Below are positions 35,215 through 43,988 of a stretch of 64,000 nt of DNA, piece by piece (position 1 is the first letter of the stretch; each line of letters starts with the position of its first letter). The notes beneath the pieces are model-generated. The model was not told the origin of the DNA. It was given only the letters and a program-made list of their open reading frames with translations, and did no database searches. A program made the translations under genes and the position numbers. This DNA is from JAHRAW01 sp963693025 (GTDB lineage: Bacteria > Pseudomonadota > Gammaproteobacteria > Arenicellales > Poriferihabitantaceae): assembly GCA_963693025.1 (NCBI GenBank), contig OY843749.1, positions 2,728,001 to 2,792,000 on the forward strand, read 5' to 3'.

Positions 35215-35970
35215 TTACAGGGCGAATGCGCCGCGCCCGGCAATCTCGTCGGCGGCGCGCTGCCCGGCGGCGAAGTCCAGCGTGCCTTCGTAAATCGCCC
35301 GCCCGGTGATGGCGCCGATGATGCCGGAGCCCGACAACGCGGCGAGTTTTTTCACGTTGTCGATGTTGTGAATGCCGCCGGAGGCGATGACCGGGATGTT
35401 GACCGCCTCGGCGAGTTTGAGCGTGGCTTCTATGTTGACCCCTTGCAGCATGCCGTCGCGCGCGATGTCGGTGTAGATGATGGCTTCGACCCCATCGGCT
35501 TCGAAGTGCTGCGCCATATCGATGACATCGTGGCGCGAGAGTTTCGACCAGCCTTCGGTCGCCACCTTGCCGTCGCGGGCGTCCAGACCGACGATGACAT
35601 GCGTTGGAAACTCGGCGCACAAGTCGCTGATGAAATGCGGCTCGGCGACCGCCCGCGTGCCGATGATGACATAGCGCACGCCCGCCTGAATATAGACTTC
35701 CACGGCGTCCTCGTTGCGGATGCCGCCGCCGACTTGAATCGGCAAGTCCGGGTGGGCGTCGGCGATTTGGTGGATGATGTCGAGGTTGACCGGCGCGCCG
35801 GCGACGGCGCCGTCCAAATCCACGATATGCAACCGCCGTGCGCCCGCCTCAACCCAGCGCGCCGCCATCGCCACCGGGTCGTCGGAAAACACCGTGGCGT
35901 CGTTCATGTCGCCCTGGCGCAGGCGCACGCATTTGCCGTCTTTCAGGTCAATCGCCGGAATTAAAAGCAT
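35215..35970 (-). CDS. hisA: ProFAR isomerase
   Basis: A 251-residue TIM barrel that isomerises ProFAR to PRFAR. LLIPAIDLKDGKCVRLRQGD is the catalytic-Asp N-terminus, followed by VGGGIR and the second Asp in YTDIARDGML. ASGGIHN binds phosphate. The start ATG at 35970 follows the hisH stop by 5 bp, so the two are in one transcript. No unusual features. Confidence 0.95.
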   Translation of the reverse strand: MLLIPAIDLKDGKCVRLRQGDMNDATVFSDDPVAMAARWVEAGARRLHIVDLDGAVAGAPVNLDIIHQIADAHPDLPIQVGGGIRNEDAVEVYIQAGVRYVIIGTRAVAEPHFISDLCAEFPTHVIVGLDARDGKVATEGWSKLSRHDVIDMAQHFEADGVEAIIYTDIARDGMLQGVNIEATLKLAEAVNIPVIASGGIHNIDNVKKLAALSGSGIIGAITGRAIYEGTLDFAAGQRAADEIAGRGAFAL

Positions 35971-35975
35971 GTCGG

Positions 35976-36677
35976 TCAAGCCCCGTTCCAGTTGACGAAA
36001 TTGTGCAGCAATTGTAGCCCCGCGCGCTGGCTTTTTTCGGGGTGGAATTGCGTGGCGAACAGGTTGTCGCGCGCCGCCGCCGCGGTGAAGGTGACGCCGT
36101 AATCGCATTCGCCGACCACCTCCGTGCCTTGCGCGCTATCGACAAAATAACTGTGCACGAAATAGAAGCGCTGGCGGTCGTCGATGCCGTGCCACAACGG
36201 ATGGTCGCGCGACTGCCGCACGCGGTTCCAGCCCATGTGGGGGATTTTTAGTGGGGCGGCGTTATTGTTGCGGTTGGGGTTGCGGTGGTCGTGGTCGCCA
36301 CCGCCGTCGTTGCCGCCACCGCCACCGCGCGAAACGCCGCCGGCGAAATGCCTGACCGTCCCCTTGAACAACCCAAGCCCCGGCAGCCCGCCGTTTTCCT
36401 CGCTGTGCGTGTACAGCGCTTCCAAGCCGAGGCAGATGCCGAGCACCGGTCCCTGCCGCAGCCGCCCAAGCACCGCCGAGCGCAACTCGGCGCCGGCGTT
36501 CAGGCGGTCAATCCATGCGCCGAGCGCGCCCTGGCCCGGCAGTATCAGATGCTCGGCGGCTGCGATGACCGGCGGCTCGGCGCTGACGCAGACGCCGTCG
36601 CCGCCGACATGCTCCACCGCCTTGCTGACGGAGCGCAGGTTGCCGGTGCCAAGGTCAACGATGACGATGCGTGACAT
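35976..36677 (-). CDS. hisH: Imidazole glycerol phosphate synthase glutaminase subunit
   Basis: A 233-residue class I glutamine amidotransferase that feeds ammonia to HisF. The nucleophile is C82 in GICLGLE; the His and Glu are in FHPEKS. The protein is about 30 residues longer than usual because of an insertion at roughly residues 113-142 made of Gly, Asn, Asp and His (GGVSRGGGGGNDGGG, then DHDHRNPNRNNN). It falls just before the PHMGWN block that contacts HisF. All catalytic residues are present, so the enzyme is probably active. Confidence 0.93.
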   Translation of the reverse strand: MSRIVIVDLGTGNLRSVSKAVEHVGGDGVCVSAEPPVIAAAEHLILPGQGALGAWIDRLNAGAELRSAVLGRLRQGPVLGICLGLEALYTHSEENGGLPGLGLFKGTVRHFAGGVSRGGGGGNDGGGDHDHRNPNRNNNAAPLKIPHMGWNRVRQSRDHPLWHGIDDRQRFYFVHSYFVDSAQGTEVVGECDYGVTFTAAAARDNLFATQFHPEKSQRAGLQLLHNFVNWNGA

Positions 36678-36706
36678 GCGTTGCCCGCCGTTGCCGGCGC
36701 CCCAAT

Positions 36707-37297
36707 CTAAAGCCGCCCTTTGGTCGAGGGAATGCCGATCATGCGCGGGTCCGCCTCCGCCGCCATGCGCACGGCGCGGCCAAACGCCTTGAAGATGGTC
36801 TCGGCAATGTGGTGCGAATTGGCGCCGCGCAGGTTGTCGATGTGCAGCGTCACCAGCGCGTGATTGCAGAAGCCCTGAAAAAACTCGTGAATCAACCCGG
36901 TGGCAAAACGCCCAATCATCGCGTCGGGAAAACGCGCGTTCAACGTCAACAACGGCCGCCCGGAAAAATCCACCACCACGCGGCTCAACGCCTCGTCCAG
37001 CGGCACATAAGCATGCCCATAACGCCGCACCCCCTTCTTGTCGCCCATCGCCTCACCCACCGCCTGCCCAAGCGTAATGCCGATGTCCTCCACCGTATGA
37101 TGGTCATCAACATGCAAATCCCCCCGCGCCGCCACCTCCAAATCCATCACCCCATGCCGCGCCACCTGCTCCAACATATGCTCAAGAAACGGCACCCCGG
37201 TATCCAGTTTCGCGCTTCCGGCGCCGTCGAGGTTAACCTTGACGGAGATTTTGGTTTCTTTGGTGGTGCGGGTGATTTTGGCGGTGCGGTTGGTCAT
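36707..37297 (-). CDS. hisB: Imidazoleglycerol-phosphate dehydratase
   Basis: A 196-residue monofunctional HisB that removes water from IGP. FLEHMLEQVARHG, HHTVEDIGITLGQA and SHHIAETIFKAFGRA hold the manganese ligands in the two half-repeats. The phosphatase domain found in enterobacterial HisB is absent. It is the first gene of the cluster hisB-hisH-hisA-hisF-hisI, all on the minus strand with gaps under 35 bp. hisG, hisD, hisC and hisE are not in the window. Confidence 0.95.
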   Translation of the reverse strand: MTNRTAKITRTTKETKISVKVNLDGAGSAKLDTGVPFLEHMLEQVARHGVMDLEVAARGDLHVDDHHTVEDIGITLGQAVGEAMGDKKGVRRYGHAYVPLDEALSRVVVDFSGRPLLTLNARFPDAMIGRFATGLIHEFFQGFCNHALVTLHIDNLRGANSHHIAETIFKAFGRAVRMAAEADPRMIGIPSTKGRL

Positions 37298-37390
37298 GGG
37301 AGTGGGTGGGTGAATGTGTTTGTTGCTGAGTATACAAGCAAATGAAGGGGGTGGGTAGGTGTTGGCTGGGTTGAGCGGTGGGGACCCAAC

Positions 37391-38163
37391 GTCGTCATTC
37401 TCGAGCGTTAGTGTCCGTTGCCGCCGCGCCTTTTCTTTTAAGCGGCGGCTTACCGGACACTTACGACCTCGGGAATCTCCCTAAGACTGGCACAGGCTTC
37501 GCCAAAGTCCACGCTAGTATTAGGAAGATTCCCGAAGGTGATGAAAAATATGGTCGCCTGCCGGCTCCCTATTTTTCTATCATTCGAGAATGACGAGTAG
37601 TTGGTTATTTTTCTACCGTTCGAGAATGACGGGTATATATAACTCGTCATTCTCGAGCGTTAGTGTCCGTTGCCGCCGCGCTTCTTCTTTTAAGCGGCGG
37701 CTTACCGGACACTTACGACCTCGGGAATCTCCCTAAGACTGGCACGGGCTTTGTTGGAATTCACGGTAGTCTTAGGGAGATTCCCGAATCGAAGAAAATA
37801 TGGTCGCCTATCGGCTCCCTATTTTCTACCGTTCGAGAATGACGGGTATATATAACTCGTCATTCTCGAGCGTTAGTGTCCGTTGCCGCCGCGCTTTTTC
37901 TTTTAAGCGGCGGCTTACCGGACACTTACGACCTCGGGAATCTCCCTAAGACTAGCGCTGAGCCCAAACAACGCCATTCCCAACCACTTCGTCATTCCCC
38001 AACTTCGTCATTCCCCCCACTTCGTCATTCCCCCCACTTCGTCATTCTCGAGCGTTAGTGTCCGTTGCCGCCGCGCTTTTTCTTTTAAGCGGCGGCTTAC
38101 CGGACACTTACGACCTCGGGAATCTCCCTAAGGCTACCGTGAATTCCAACAAAGCCCGTCATT
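37391..38163. repeat. Modular palindromic repeat, locus 10 (four tandem units)
   Basis: The densest array, between hisB and the proline-rich gene. Units: A-spacer-B (37391-37594), A-spacer-B with a TCGAAGAAAATATGGTCGCC arm (37646-37844), A with the AGCGCTGAGCCCAAACAACG spacer (37856-37980), and A with a truncated spacer (38038-38163). Between units three and four the motif CTTCGTCATTCCCC is repeated. Arm A contains GTGTCCG..CGGACAC enclosing GCCGCCGC..GCGGCGGC. Not CRISPR: units are palindromic and spacers recur. Confidence 0.87.
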
Positions 38164-38319
38164 CACAACCCACCAACTTCGTGAAAAAAATCCCATTATA
38201 TCGAGGAGTGAAGGCGGTTTGATTGAGGAGACAAACTCAGGTTATGGATAAAAAATCTTCCAAATTGCTATGGATGTGTTATAAACCAGATTGCAATCTA
38301 CTTATGATGGAATACCACA

Positions 38320-38529
38320 ATGAACAATCGATTAGAACAGCGGACACTGGGGCAGCCGGCACCGGGACAGCCGACACCGGGACAGCCGACACCGGGACAG
38401 CCGACACCGGGACAGCCGACACCGGGACAGCCGACACCAGGACAGCAACCATCGCCCCCGCCGGGACGGCAGCCGCATGAGCGGGAGATCCCAAGACCCG
38501 ATCTACCGCCACCGAAAAAACCTGCCTGA
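38320..38529 (+). CDS. Proline-rich QPTPG-repeat small protein
   Basis: A 69-residue frame ATG to TGA. After a short polar start (NNRLEQRTLGQPAPGQ) it has repeated PTPGQ pentapeptides, then a basic proline-rich tail ending PRPDLPPPKKPA. The 15-bp DNA repeat keeps the frame when copy number changes. It ends 12 bp before the SLATT-like gene, so the two are likely one operon. An alternative frame from 38223 reads the same repeat as TADTG; I favour this one because its tail is protein-like and its stop abuts the next ribosome site. The surrounding DNA is less GC-rich than the core genes. Function unknown. Confidence 0.5.
   Translation: MNNRLEQRTLGQPAPGQPTPGQPTPGQPTPGQPTPGQPTPGQQPSPPPGRQPHEREIPRPDLPPPKKPA
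38353..38442 (+). repeat. Six 15-bp tandem repeats
   Basis: Six copies of CAGCCGACACCGGGA; the first has GGC for GAC and the last has AGG for GGG. The period is a multiple of three, so the QPTPG frame is kept whatever the copy number. Confidence 0.93.
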
Positions 38530-38541
38530 CAGGAGGCAATC

Positions 38542-39066
38542 ATGAGCACAGACAACACATTAGAGGCCCAAGAGAGTCTCCTCACCAGAAGCGAAATGTC
38601 GGCGCACTATCACTCCCATCGGCTTCGGTTTCTGAATAGAGTGCATCGGTTCACGATGTTTTTCGTAGCCCTTACCGGCACCGCGATTTTCGCCAAAGTA
38701 TTCGGCGAATATTCAAGTTGGTTAGGCGCAGCACCAGCTGTCATTGTGCTGTTGGAATTGGTTTTTAAAATCCAGGACGCGCACAGTTCGCATCAATATC
38801 TGTATCGAGAATTTACCCTTTTATCAGGAAAAATCGCATCCACCCCAAACGCCGATGAAAAAAAGGTGCGGCGTTGGAATGCGAAGTTGTATAAATTACA
38901 TGCCGATGAGCCGCCGGTATATCGCGCACTGAACCAGCATATGCACAATGAACAGGCTATACGGGTCGGCGACTGCGATGCAGTCCGACCATTGGGTTGG
39001 TGGCATTCGATGCTGAAAAATTGGTTCACTTTCCCAGGATATGGTCACAAAGAAGCCGGTGCTTAA
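38542..39066 (+). CDS. Two-TM SLATT-like membrane protein
   Basis: A 174-residue protein. Two hydrophobic segments (about residues 37-55, FTMFFVALTGTAIFAKVFG, and 61-76, LGAAPAVIVLLELVFK) sit after an N-terminal amphipathic helix with His and Arg, and are followed by helical cytosolic sequence (SSHQYLYREFTLLSGKI). This layout matches SLATT domains, which are predicted pore-forming effectors in conflict systems; the assignment is from architecture and not from a profile match. AGGAGG lies 6 bp before the ATG, an unusually strong site for this window. It follows the proline-rich gene by 12 bp and precedes a relic of a restriction-modification gene. Confidence 0.6.
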   Translation: MSTDNTLEAQESLLTRSEMSAHYHSHRLRFLNRVHRFTMFFVALTGTAIFAKVFGEYSSWLGAAPAVIVLLELVFKIQDAHSSHQYLYREFTLLSGKIASTPNADEKKVRRWNAKLYKLHADEPPVYRALNQHMHNEQAIRVGDCDAVRPLGWWHSMLKNWFTFPGYGHKEAGA

Positions 39067-39093
39067 CTCCGGTGGCGCAGGAGCCTACCGTTA

Positions 39094-39176
39094 CTAAATC
39101 GCGCCAATTCTTTCCATAACTACCAACGCAACAATTACTCTCTGATAGTGCTTAATTTCATCCGAAGTCCGCGCTA
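39094..39176 (-). pseudogene. C-terminal relic of a third type ISP/IIG restriction-modification gene
   Basis: On the minus strand the codons SDEIKHYQRVIVAL, then VVMERIGAI and a TAG stop, match the end of the enzyme encoded at 60501 (ADEIKHYQRVIVALTETAG). DNA identity is high over about 50 bp (the ATTACTCTCTGATAGTGCTT region). No intact upstream part is present: the SLATT-like gene occupies the other side, and repeat locus 11 begins at 39178. Confidence 0.75.
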
Positions 39177-39177
39177 A

Positions 39178-39284
39178 ACGGGACGAGATTCCCGAGGACG
39201 CAAGTGTCCGTAAGCCGCCGCAAGAAGAAGCGCGGCGGCAAACGGACACTAACGCTCGAGAATGACGAGTAGTAGGGAATGACG
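39178..39284. repeat. Modular palindromic repeat, locus 11
   Basis: Only an A-type arm in reverse (GACGAGATTCCCGAGGACG to CTCGAGAATGACGAG), shortened in its central hairpin (AAGCCGCCGCAAGAAGAAGC). It lies between the relic and the restriction-modification gene. Confidence 0.8.
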
Positions 39285-39343
39285 GGGTTTGGGGTTTTTG
39301 TTGGTGGGCTGGCGCTGAGGCGCGACGGGTTTGTTCAGCGCCG

Positions 39344-42300
39344 TCAAATCTTATCTATCTCATCCATAACCCCCGCCGTCTCCACCAGCGCCACGATCAC
39401 CTTCTGATAATGCTCAATTTCCTCCCAACTCAACACCCGCCCCTTGCGGTCTTTTAGCCACTTTTGCGCGGGCTGGTAACCGCCGATGTAAAACTCCCAG
39501 GCGGCTTTGGGGACACCGGCGAAGTGCTGGGTTTTGTTGAGCCATACTTTACCGGCGTCGTATTTGATTTGGGTGACGATGTTGTCGCCGGGTTGCGGGT
39601 AGGTGGTGATTAGGGTGTTGAGTTTGGCGCTTTCCATTAGGTGCAGTGCGCGCAATTCGGCGCCGAGCGCGGCTAGGGCGCGGAATTGTTTTTGGTTGGC
39701 GGGGTAGGGGACGCGCGGGAAGTCTATTTTCAGGAACTCGCGGTATTTGCGGCGGTAGGTTGGGCTATGGAGGGTGGCGTAGATGTAGTCCAGCAGGTCG
39801 ATGGGGGCGAAGGTGTTGTCTTCGTCGGTTTTTTCCGGGGTGAAGCGCAGGGTGAGTTTGTCGGCAATGGTTTTTATGATGTCGGGGTTTAGGTTGGGTT
39901 TGCGGATTGGTTGTTTGTCCAGGGTTTGTTGTTTTTCTTCGGGGTATAAATAGAGAGGAAAGCCGTATCCTATTTCACTTGTTTTGTTGGAAACCAGAGA
40001 CGACTCAAAAATTTGATTGGTGATGAACGAATGGAAATAGTTTTCAGAGCCTTTGAATTGTCGGCAAACAGCCAACCCTACATTTTCACCCTCAATCAAG
40101 TGCCGCATAACCTTGCCACGAGGCATACAGTGAAACCCTTTTGATTTGCCAGTGTAATAGGTATAGCGAATATCGAATGGACGGTAACTTATCAGCACCG
40201 GTTTGTCGTTGTTATTATCAAATATATTTTCCTCCATGTCTTTTCTCGCAAAACTCACTTTCCAATCCCTAACATCCCGACCAAGCGAATATTTTTCACG
40301 AGCGGTTTCATCGTCCATGGCACGAAATCCGGCAATGGCGCTTTTCAACTCTTGCGGTGTATGGTAAATGGTGAAACTGTCCCGTGCCGTGACGATGCCG
40401 ACCGAATTGATTGGAAACAATTCATTGACCGAAAACCCTATCTCATACTCGCCTTGTAACTCATAGTTCATCGGCACAAAAAAGTATTGTGGCACCTGTG
40501 GTTTCAACTCTGCGAAATCAATCTGCTTGAAATCATTGCCCCACAAAAACTCGTATTTGCTTTCTCGTTCGCCGTATAAATCGTGGTGAAACACGCGCGC
40601 CAATTCGCCAATTTTCTTTTCGCCGGTTTTGATAAACAAATTGATAGAAACGCCCTGTTGAATATCAAACACGTTCTTATCGGCTGAACCATCAGGCGAG
40701 GTTTCTTTTTTCTTGCTGTTGCCGTGCAAGTCAATAATGTAAATCGCATCGAAACTTTGCAGCAAACTCCAGCGCATTCCGCGAAAGGTCGGGTTGTCTA
40801 AAAAACTGTGATTGTTGACGTAAGCAAGCACGCCTTCGCCGGTGCGGTCGATGTAATGCTGACCGTAGCAAATGAATTTCACATAGTCATCGTTGAGCCA
40901 TTTAGAGTTTTTTTCCTTTAACTTTCCGCCACTTGGTTCTTGCTTGTAGTCTTGTAACAAATTTGTAATCCATTCGCCTTTGTTTGCCGATTCACCACTA
41001 TACGGCGGATTACCAATCACCACCATCACCGGCGTATCACGCTTGATGAAGTTCGCTTCGTTGGCTTCGGTTGCAAGCCATTGCGAGAACAACGTGCCAG
41101 TGTCTGGATGGTGTTCTTCCAGCGAGTTGGTAAGAAAAACCCGCAAGCGTTTATTGCCCAAATCGCAACCGCTGTCGCGCAACACCATTTCCAGTTTGGT
41201 ATGCGCCATTGCATACGATGCAAGCAACACTTCAAAGCCGTTCAAGCGCGGGATTAAATCCTGTTTTACATAGTCGGGCCAGATGCCTTCCTGACCGGCA
41301 AACTGCTTGCTGTAAATTTCCTGCACGATGGCGGCGAGGAAGGTGCCGGTGCCGGCGGCGGGGTCCAGGATTTGCACTTTGTGCACTTCGGTTTGGTATG
41401 TCTCCGCTTTGCCTTGCTTGCGTTTGTCGGTGGACGGCGCGCCTTCAATTTCAATGACGGTTTTGCTCGTGTCGGCGAGTCCGTCTTTCAGGTTGAATTC
41501 GGTTCGCAGGATTTCATCGACCGCGCGCACGATGAAATTGACCACCGGTTCGGGGGTGTAATAAACGCCTCTGCTCTTGCGCAGTTTGGGGTCGTATTCG
41601 CCGAGGAAGGTTTCGTAAAAGTGGATGAACGGGTCGTTTTGCTGGGTGGCTTTGCCGTAGCCTTTCATCAATTCGCCGACATCGGCGGCGCGAAAGACAT
41701 CGGCGAGGTCGTCCACAATCCAGTGGATGCGCTTGTCCAAGTCGTAGCCGGCGATGTGTTGGAAAAACTTGCGCAGGAACGGGTTGGTGGAGGGAATCAA
41801 TTCGCCCGCTTCAAAGCGCGTGAAGGTGGCGGGCGTGGGGTCGTGCAAGCGCGCGGCGAACATTCCGTAGGCGACGGTTTGCGCGTAAATATCGGCGAAA
41901 CCGGCGGCGTCCAAGTCGTGGATTAGGTGTTTCTTGAATGCGCTCAGTTGCCCTTGCAGCGCGCTTTCCATTTCGTCTTGCCGCGCCCCGCGGGCTTGCG
42001 CGCGGTCGTCTCGAATCAGCGCTTCGGTAATGGTCGCCGCCAGCATCCGCGCTTTGTGCGCCATGCGCCCGGCGAGGTCGTTGGCGGCGGTGATGGTCTG
42101 TCCGTGGTAAGCGCCGAAGTTGGTGATTAGGTCGGCGAACTGGGCGAAGTTTTGCGGCAGAGGTTTGATTTTTCCGCCGCTGAGTTCGGCGATGGCAACC
42201 GAAGCGGCTGGTTTTATTTCGCCGTCACGATGGAAACGAAACTCGAGGTAGTTGGTGAAGATTAGATTGTCGAGCGATTCGACATAGCGTTTTAACTGTG

Positions 42301-42550
42301 CGCGGTGGGTGGTGTCGTCCAGTGATTTGTCGACGTTTTTCGCTTCGATGTAACCGAGTGGGATGCCGTCTCGCGCCAATACATAGTCGGGCGCACCGCA
42401 TTCAATGCGGCGCGGTTCGTTGGTGATGTCCACATCGGGCAACAACGCACGAACCAGTTCCTGCAAGTCGCCGCGAAAACTGTGTTCGGTGGAAATGCCG
42501 CCGGCGTGGGTGGCGGCGATTGAGGTGATGTAGGTGTGGAGGGGTGGCAT
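39344..42550 (-). CDS. Single-chain type IIG/ISP-like restriction-modification enzyme, copy 1
   Basis: A 1,068-residue protein. An N-terminal nuclease of PD-(D/E)xK type is visible as PD at 54-55 and EAK at 69-71. A helical region follows, then an N6-adenine methyltransferase with motif I LDPAAGTG (395-402) and catalytic NPPY at 514-517. The segment from about 518 to 883 is the likely target-recognition part, and 884-1068 (from KPNLNPDIIK) is a conserved C-terminal domain. One protein would thus recognise, methylate and cut DNA. Copy 2 (60501-63668) is near-identical over residues 46-455 and closely similar in the C-terminal domain, but diverges in the recognition part. The ATG at 42550 begins MPPLHTYITSIAAT. 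Confidence 0.9.
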   Translation of the reverse strand: MPPLHTYITSIAATHAGGISTEHSFRGDLQELVRALLPDVDITNEPRRIECGAPDYVLARDGIPLGYIEAKNVDKSLDDTTHRAQLKRYVESLDNLIFTNYLEFRFHRDGEIKPAASVAIAELSGGKIKPLPQNFAQFADLITNFGAYHGQTITAANDLAGRMAHKARMLAATITEALIRDDRAQARGARQDEMESALQGQLSAFKKHLIHDLDAAGFADIYAQTVAYGMFAARLHDPTPATFTRFEAGELIPSTNPFLRKFFQHIAGYDLDKRIHWIVDDLADVFRAADVGELMKGYGKATQQNDPFIHFYETFLGEYDPKLRKSRGVYYTPEPVVNFIVRAVDEILRTEFNLKDGLADTSKTVIEIEGAPSTDKRKQGKAETYQTEVHKVQILDPAAGTGTFLAAIVQEIYSKQFAGQEGIWPDYVKQDLIPRLNGFEVLLASYAMAHTKLEMVLRDSGCDLGNKRLRVFLTNSLEEHHPDTGTLFSQWLATEANEANFIKRDTPVMVVIGNPPYSGESANKGEWITNLLQDYKQEPSGGKLKEKNSKWLNDDYVKFICYGQHYIDRTGEGVLAYVNNHSFLDNPTFRGMRWSLLQSFDAIYIIDLHGNSKKKETSPDGSADKNVFDIQQGVSINLFIKTGEKKIGELARVFHHDLYGERESKYEFLWGNDFKQIDFAELKPQVPQYFFVPMNYELQGEYEIGFSVNELFPINSVGIVTARDSFTIYHTPQELKSAIAGFRAMDDETAREKYSLGRDVRDWKVSFARKDMEENIFDNNNDKPVLISYRPFDIRYTYYTGKSKGFHCMPRGKVMRHLIEGENVGLAVCRQFKGSENYFHSFITNQIFESSLVSNKTSEIGYGFPLYLYPEEKQQTLDKQPIRKPNLNPDIIKTIADKLTLRFTPEKTDEDNTFAPIDLLDYIYATLHSPTYRRKYREFLKIDFPRVPYPANQKQFRALAALGAELRALHLMESAKLNTLITTYPQPGDNIVTQIKYDAGKVWLNKTQHFAGVPKAAWEFYIGGYQPAQKWLKDRKGRVLSWEEIEHYQKVIVALVETAGVMDEIDKI
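41217..42440. repeat. Long direct repeat, copy 1 (restriction-modification gene core)
   Basis: About 1.2 kb of DNA nearly identical to 62329-63552, in the same orientation, covering nuclease-to-motif-I codons of both enzymes. Only scattered single-base differences were seen by eye. Boundaries are approximate. Confidence 0.85.
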
Positions 42551-42595
42551 TGGGGGAATTTAGCATGGTGGGGGGTGTTGTTTGTGGGGGGTGAC

Positions 42596-42768
42596 GGCTT
42601 TGTTGGAATTCGCGGTAGTCTTAGGGAGATTCCCGAGGTCGTAAGTGTCCGTAAGCCGCCGCTTAAAAGAAAAGGCGCGGCGGCAAACGGACACTAACGC
42701 TCGAGAATGACGAAGTTGGCGGCAACGGACACTAACGCTCGAAATGACGAAGTTGGGGGAATGACGAA
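42596..42768. repeat. Modular palindromic repeat, locus 12
   Basis: The end of a spacer (GGCTTTGTTGGAATTCGCGG), a full A-type arm in reverse, and a truncated second arm end (GGCAACGGACACTAACGCTC). The remaining bases to 42864 hold no gene. Confidence 0.83.
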
Positions 42769-42864
42769 GTTGTGGTCTTGACCCCAAACCAAAATACAAC
42801 GACACTATCCCCGGTTGCCGCTCAACCACCGCAACCGATGTAAACCCAACCCCAAGGAACCCCC

Positions 42865-43953
42865 ATGCAAAAGGAATGGCTTCAACTCATCCACTGGAAA
42901 GGGCTGCCGCTTGCCGCCAAGTATAAGTTGGTGCGGGTTTTGGGGTCGGCGGGGGCGGTTTTGGGGGCGGATTTGGGGACGGTGGCGGGGGTGTTGGGGG
43001 GGGATGTTAAGGTGCCTCGGCGGGTTTATCCTGATGTTAGCGCCGACTTGGAGATTTTGGAGCGCGTTGGGGGCGGGTTTGTCGGGTTTAATGAGGCGGG
43101 GTTTCCGCCGTTGCTTAATCAGATTAATTCGCCGCCGTTGGGGTTGTTTGTGTTGGGTGAGCGCGCGTTGTTGAGTTCGCCGCAACTGGCGGTGGTCGGC
43201 AGCCGCGACCCGACGCCGGCGGGGAAGCGCACCACCGAGCGGTTTGCGGCGGAGTTGTGCGCCACCGGGCTGACCATCACCAGCGGCATGGCGCGGGGCA
43301 TCGACCACAGCGCGCATCGCGGCTGCCTCGACGCCGGCGGCAAGACCATCGCGGTGGTCGCCACCGGCATCGATGTGGCGTATCCGCGCGCCAACGAAGC
43401 GCTGAGCCGGGAGATTGCCGCGCGCGGGTTGCTGGTCTCCGAATACCCGCCCGGCACGCCGCCGCGGCGCGAGTATTTTCCGCAGCGCAACCGCATCATC
43501 AGCGGCTTGTCGCTCGGCACGCTGGTGGTCGAAGCCGGCATCCGCAGCGGCAGTTTGATTACCGCGCGGCTGGCGGGGGAGCAGGGGCGGGAGGTATTCG
43601 CCGTGCCCGGTTCAATCCACGTGCCGGTGAGCCGCGGCTGCCATCGCCTGCTGCGCCAGGGCGCCAAACTGGTGGAGACCACCGATGACATTCTCGAGGA
43701 AATCGGGCAGTTCTTCAGCGCACAACCGGGCGCAGAGCAGCGCCGCGCCGCCACCCAATCAACCCCCGCGCCCACGCCACGCGACGAACTCTCGCCGTTG
43801 TATAATCTGATAGACTACGCCCCCACTTCCATCGACCAACTAATCGAAGCCAGCGGATTGACGGCGGACCAAGTTTCATACATCCTAATGGAGTTGGAAC
43901 TCAACGGATTCATCGCCGCCGCGTCCGGGGGCTATCAGCGACTGCCGAAATAA
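42865..43953 (+). CDS. dprA: DNA processing protein DprA
   Basis: A 362-residue protein that loads RecA on incoming single-stranded DNA during transformation. The Rossmann-like core shows LAVVGSRDPTPAGKRTTERF, SGMARGIDHSAHRG, VATGIDVAYPRAN and RNRIISGLS (Arg ligand region). A C-terminal winged helix follows (SIDQLIEASGLTADQVSYIL). The N-terminal SAM-like part is compact. The order dprA-smg-topB is a common gamma/beta-proteobacterial arrangement. The ATG at 42865 starts MQKEWLQLIHWKGL; GGAAC lies just upstream. Confidence 0.94.
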   Translation: MQKEWLQLIHWKGLPLAAKYKLVRVLGSAGAVLGADLGTVAGVLGGDVKVPRRVYPDVSADLEILERVGGGFVGFNEAGFPPLLNQINSPPLGLFVLGERALLSSPQLAVVGSRDPTPAGKRTTERFAAELCATGLTITSGMARGIDHSAHRGCLDAGGKTIAVVATGIDVAYPRANEALSREIAARGLLVSEYPPGTPPRREYFPQRNRIISGLSLGTLVVEAGIRSGSLITARLAGEQGREVFAVPGSIHVPVSRGCHRLLRQGAKLVETTDDILEEIGQFFSAQPGAEQRRAATQSTPAPTPRDELSPLYNLIDYAPTSIDQLIEASGLTADQVSYILMELELNGFIAAASGGYQRLPK

Positions 43954-43988
43954 CCACCGCGCCCAGCCGGTTTTTGCGGATTTTATCA

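Noticed and set aside
37391..38163. Possible CRISPR array
   Set aside because: Units are long palindromes, spacers are repeated rather than unique, unit lengths differ, and no cas gene is present.
38223..38480. 85-residue frame reading the 15-bp repeat as TADTG
   Set aside because: A less protein-like tail and a stop well before the next ribosome site; the QPTPG frame was preferred, though not proven.
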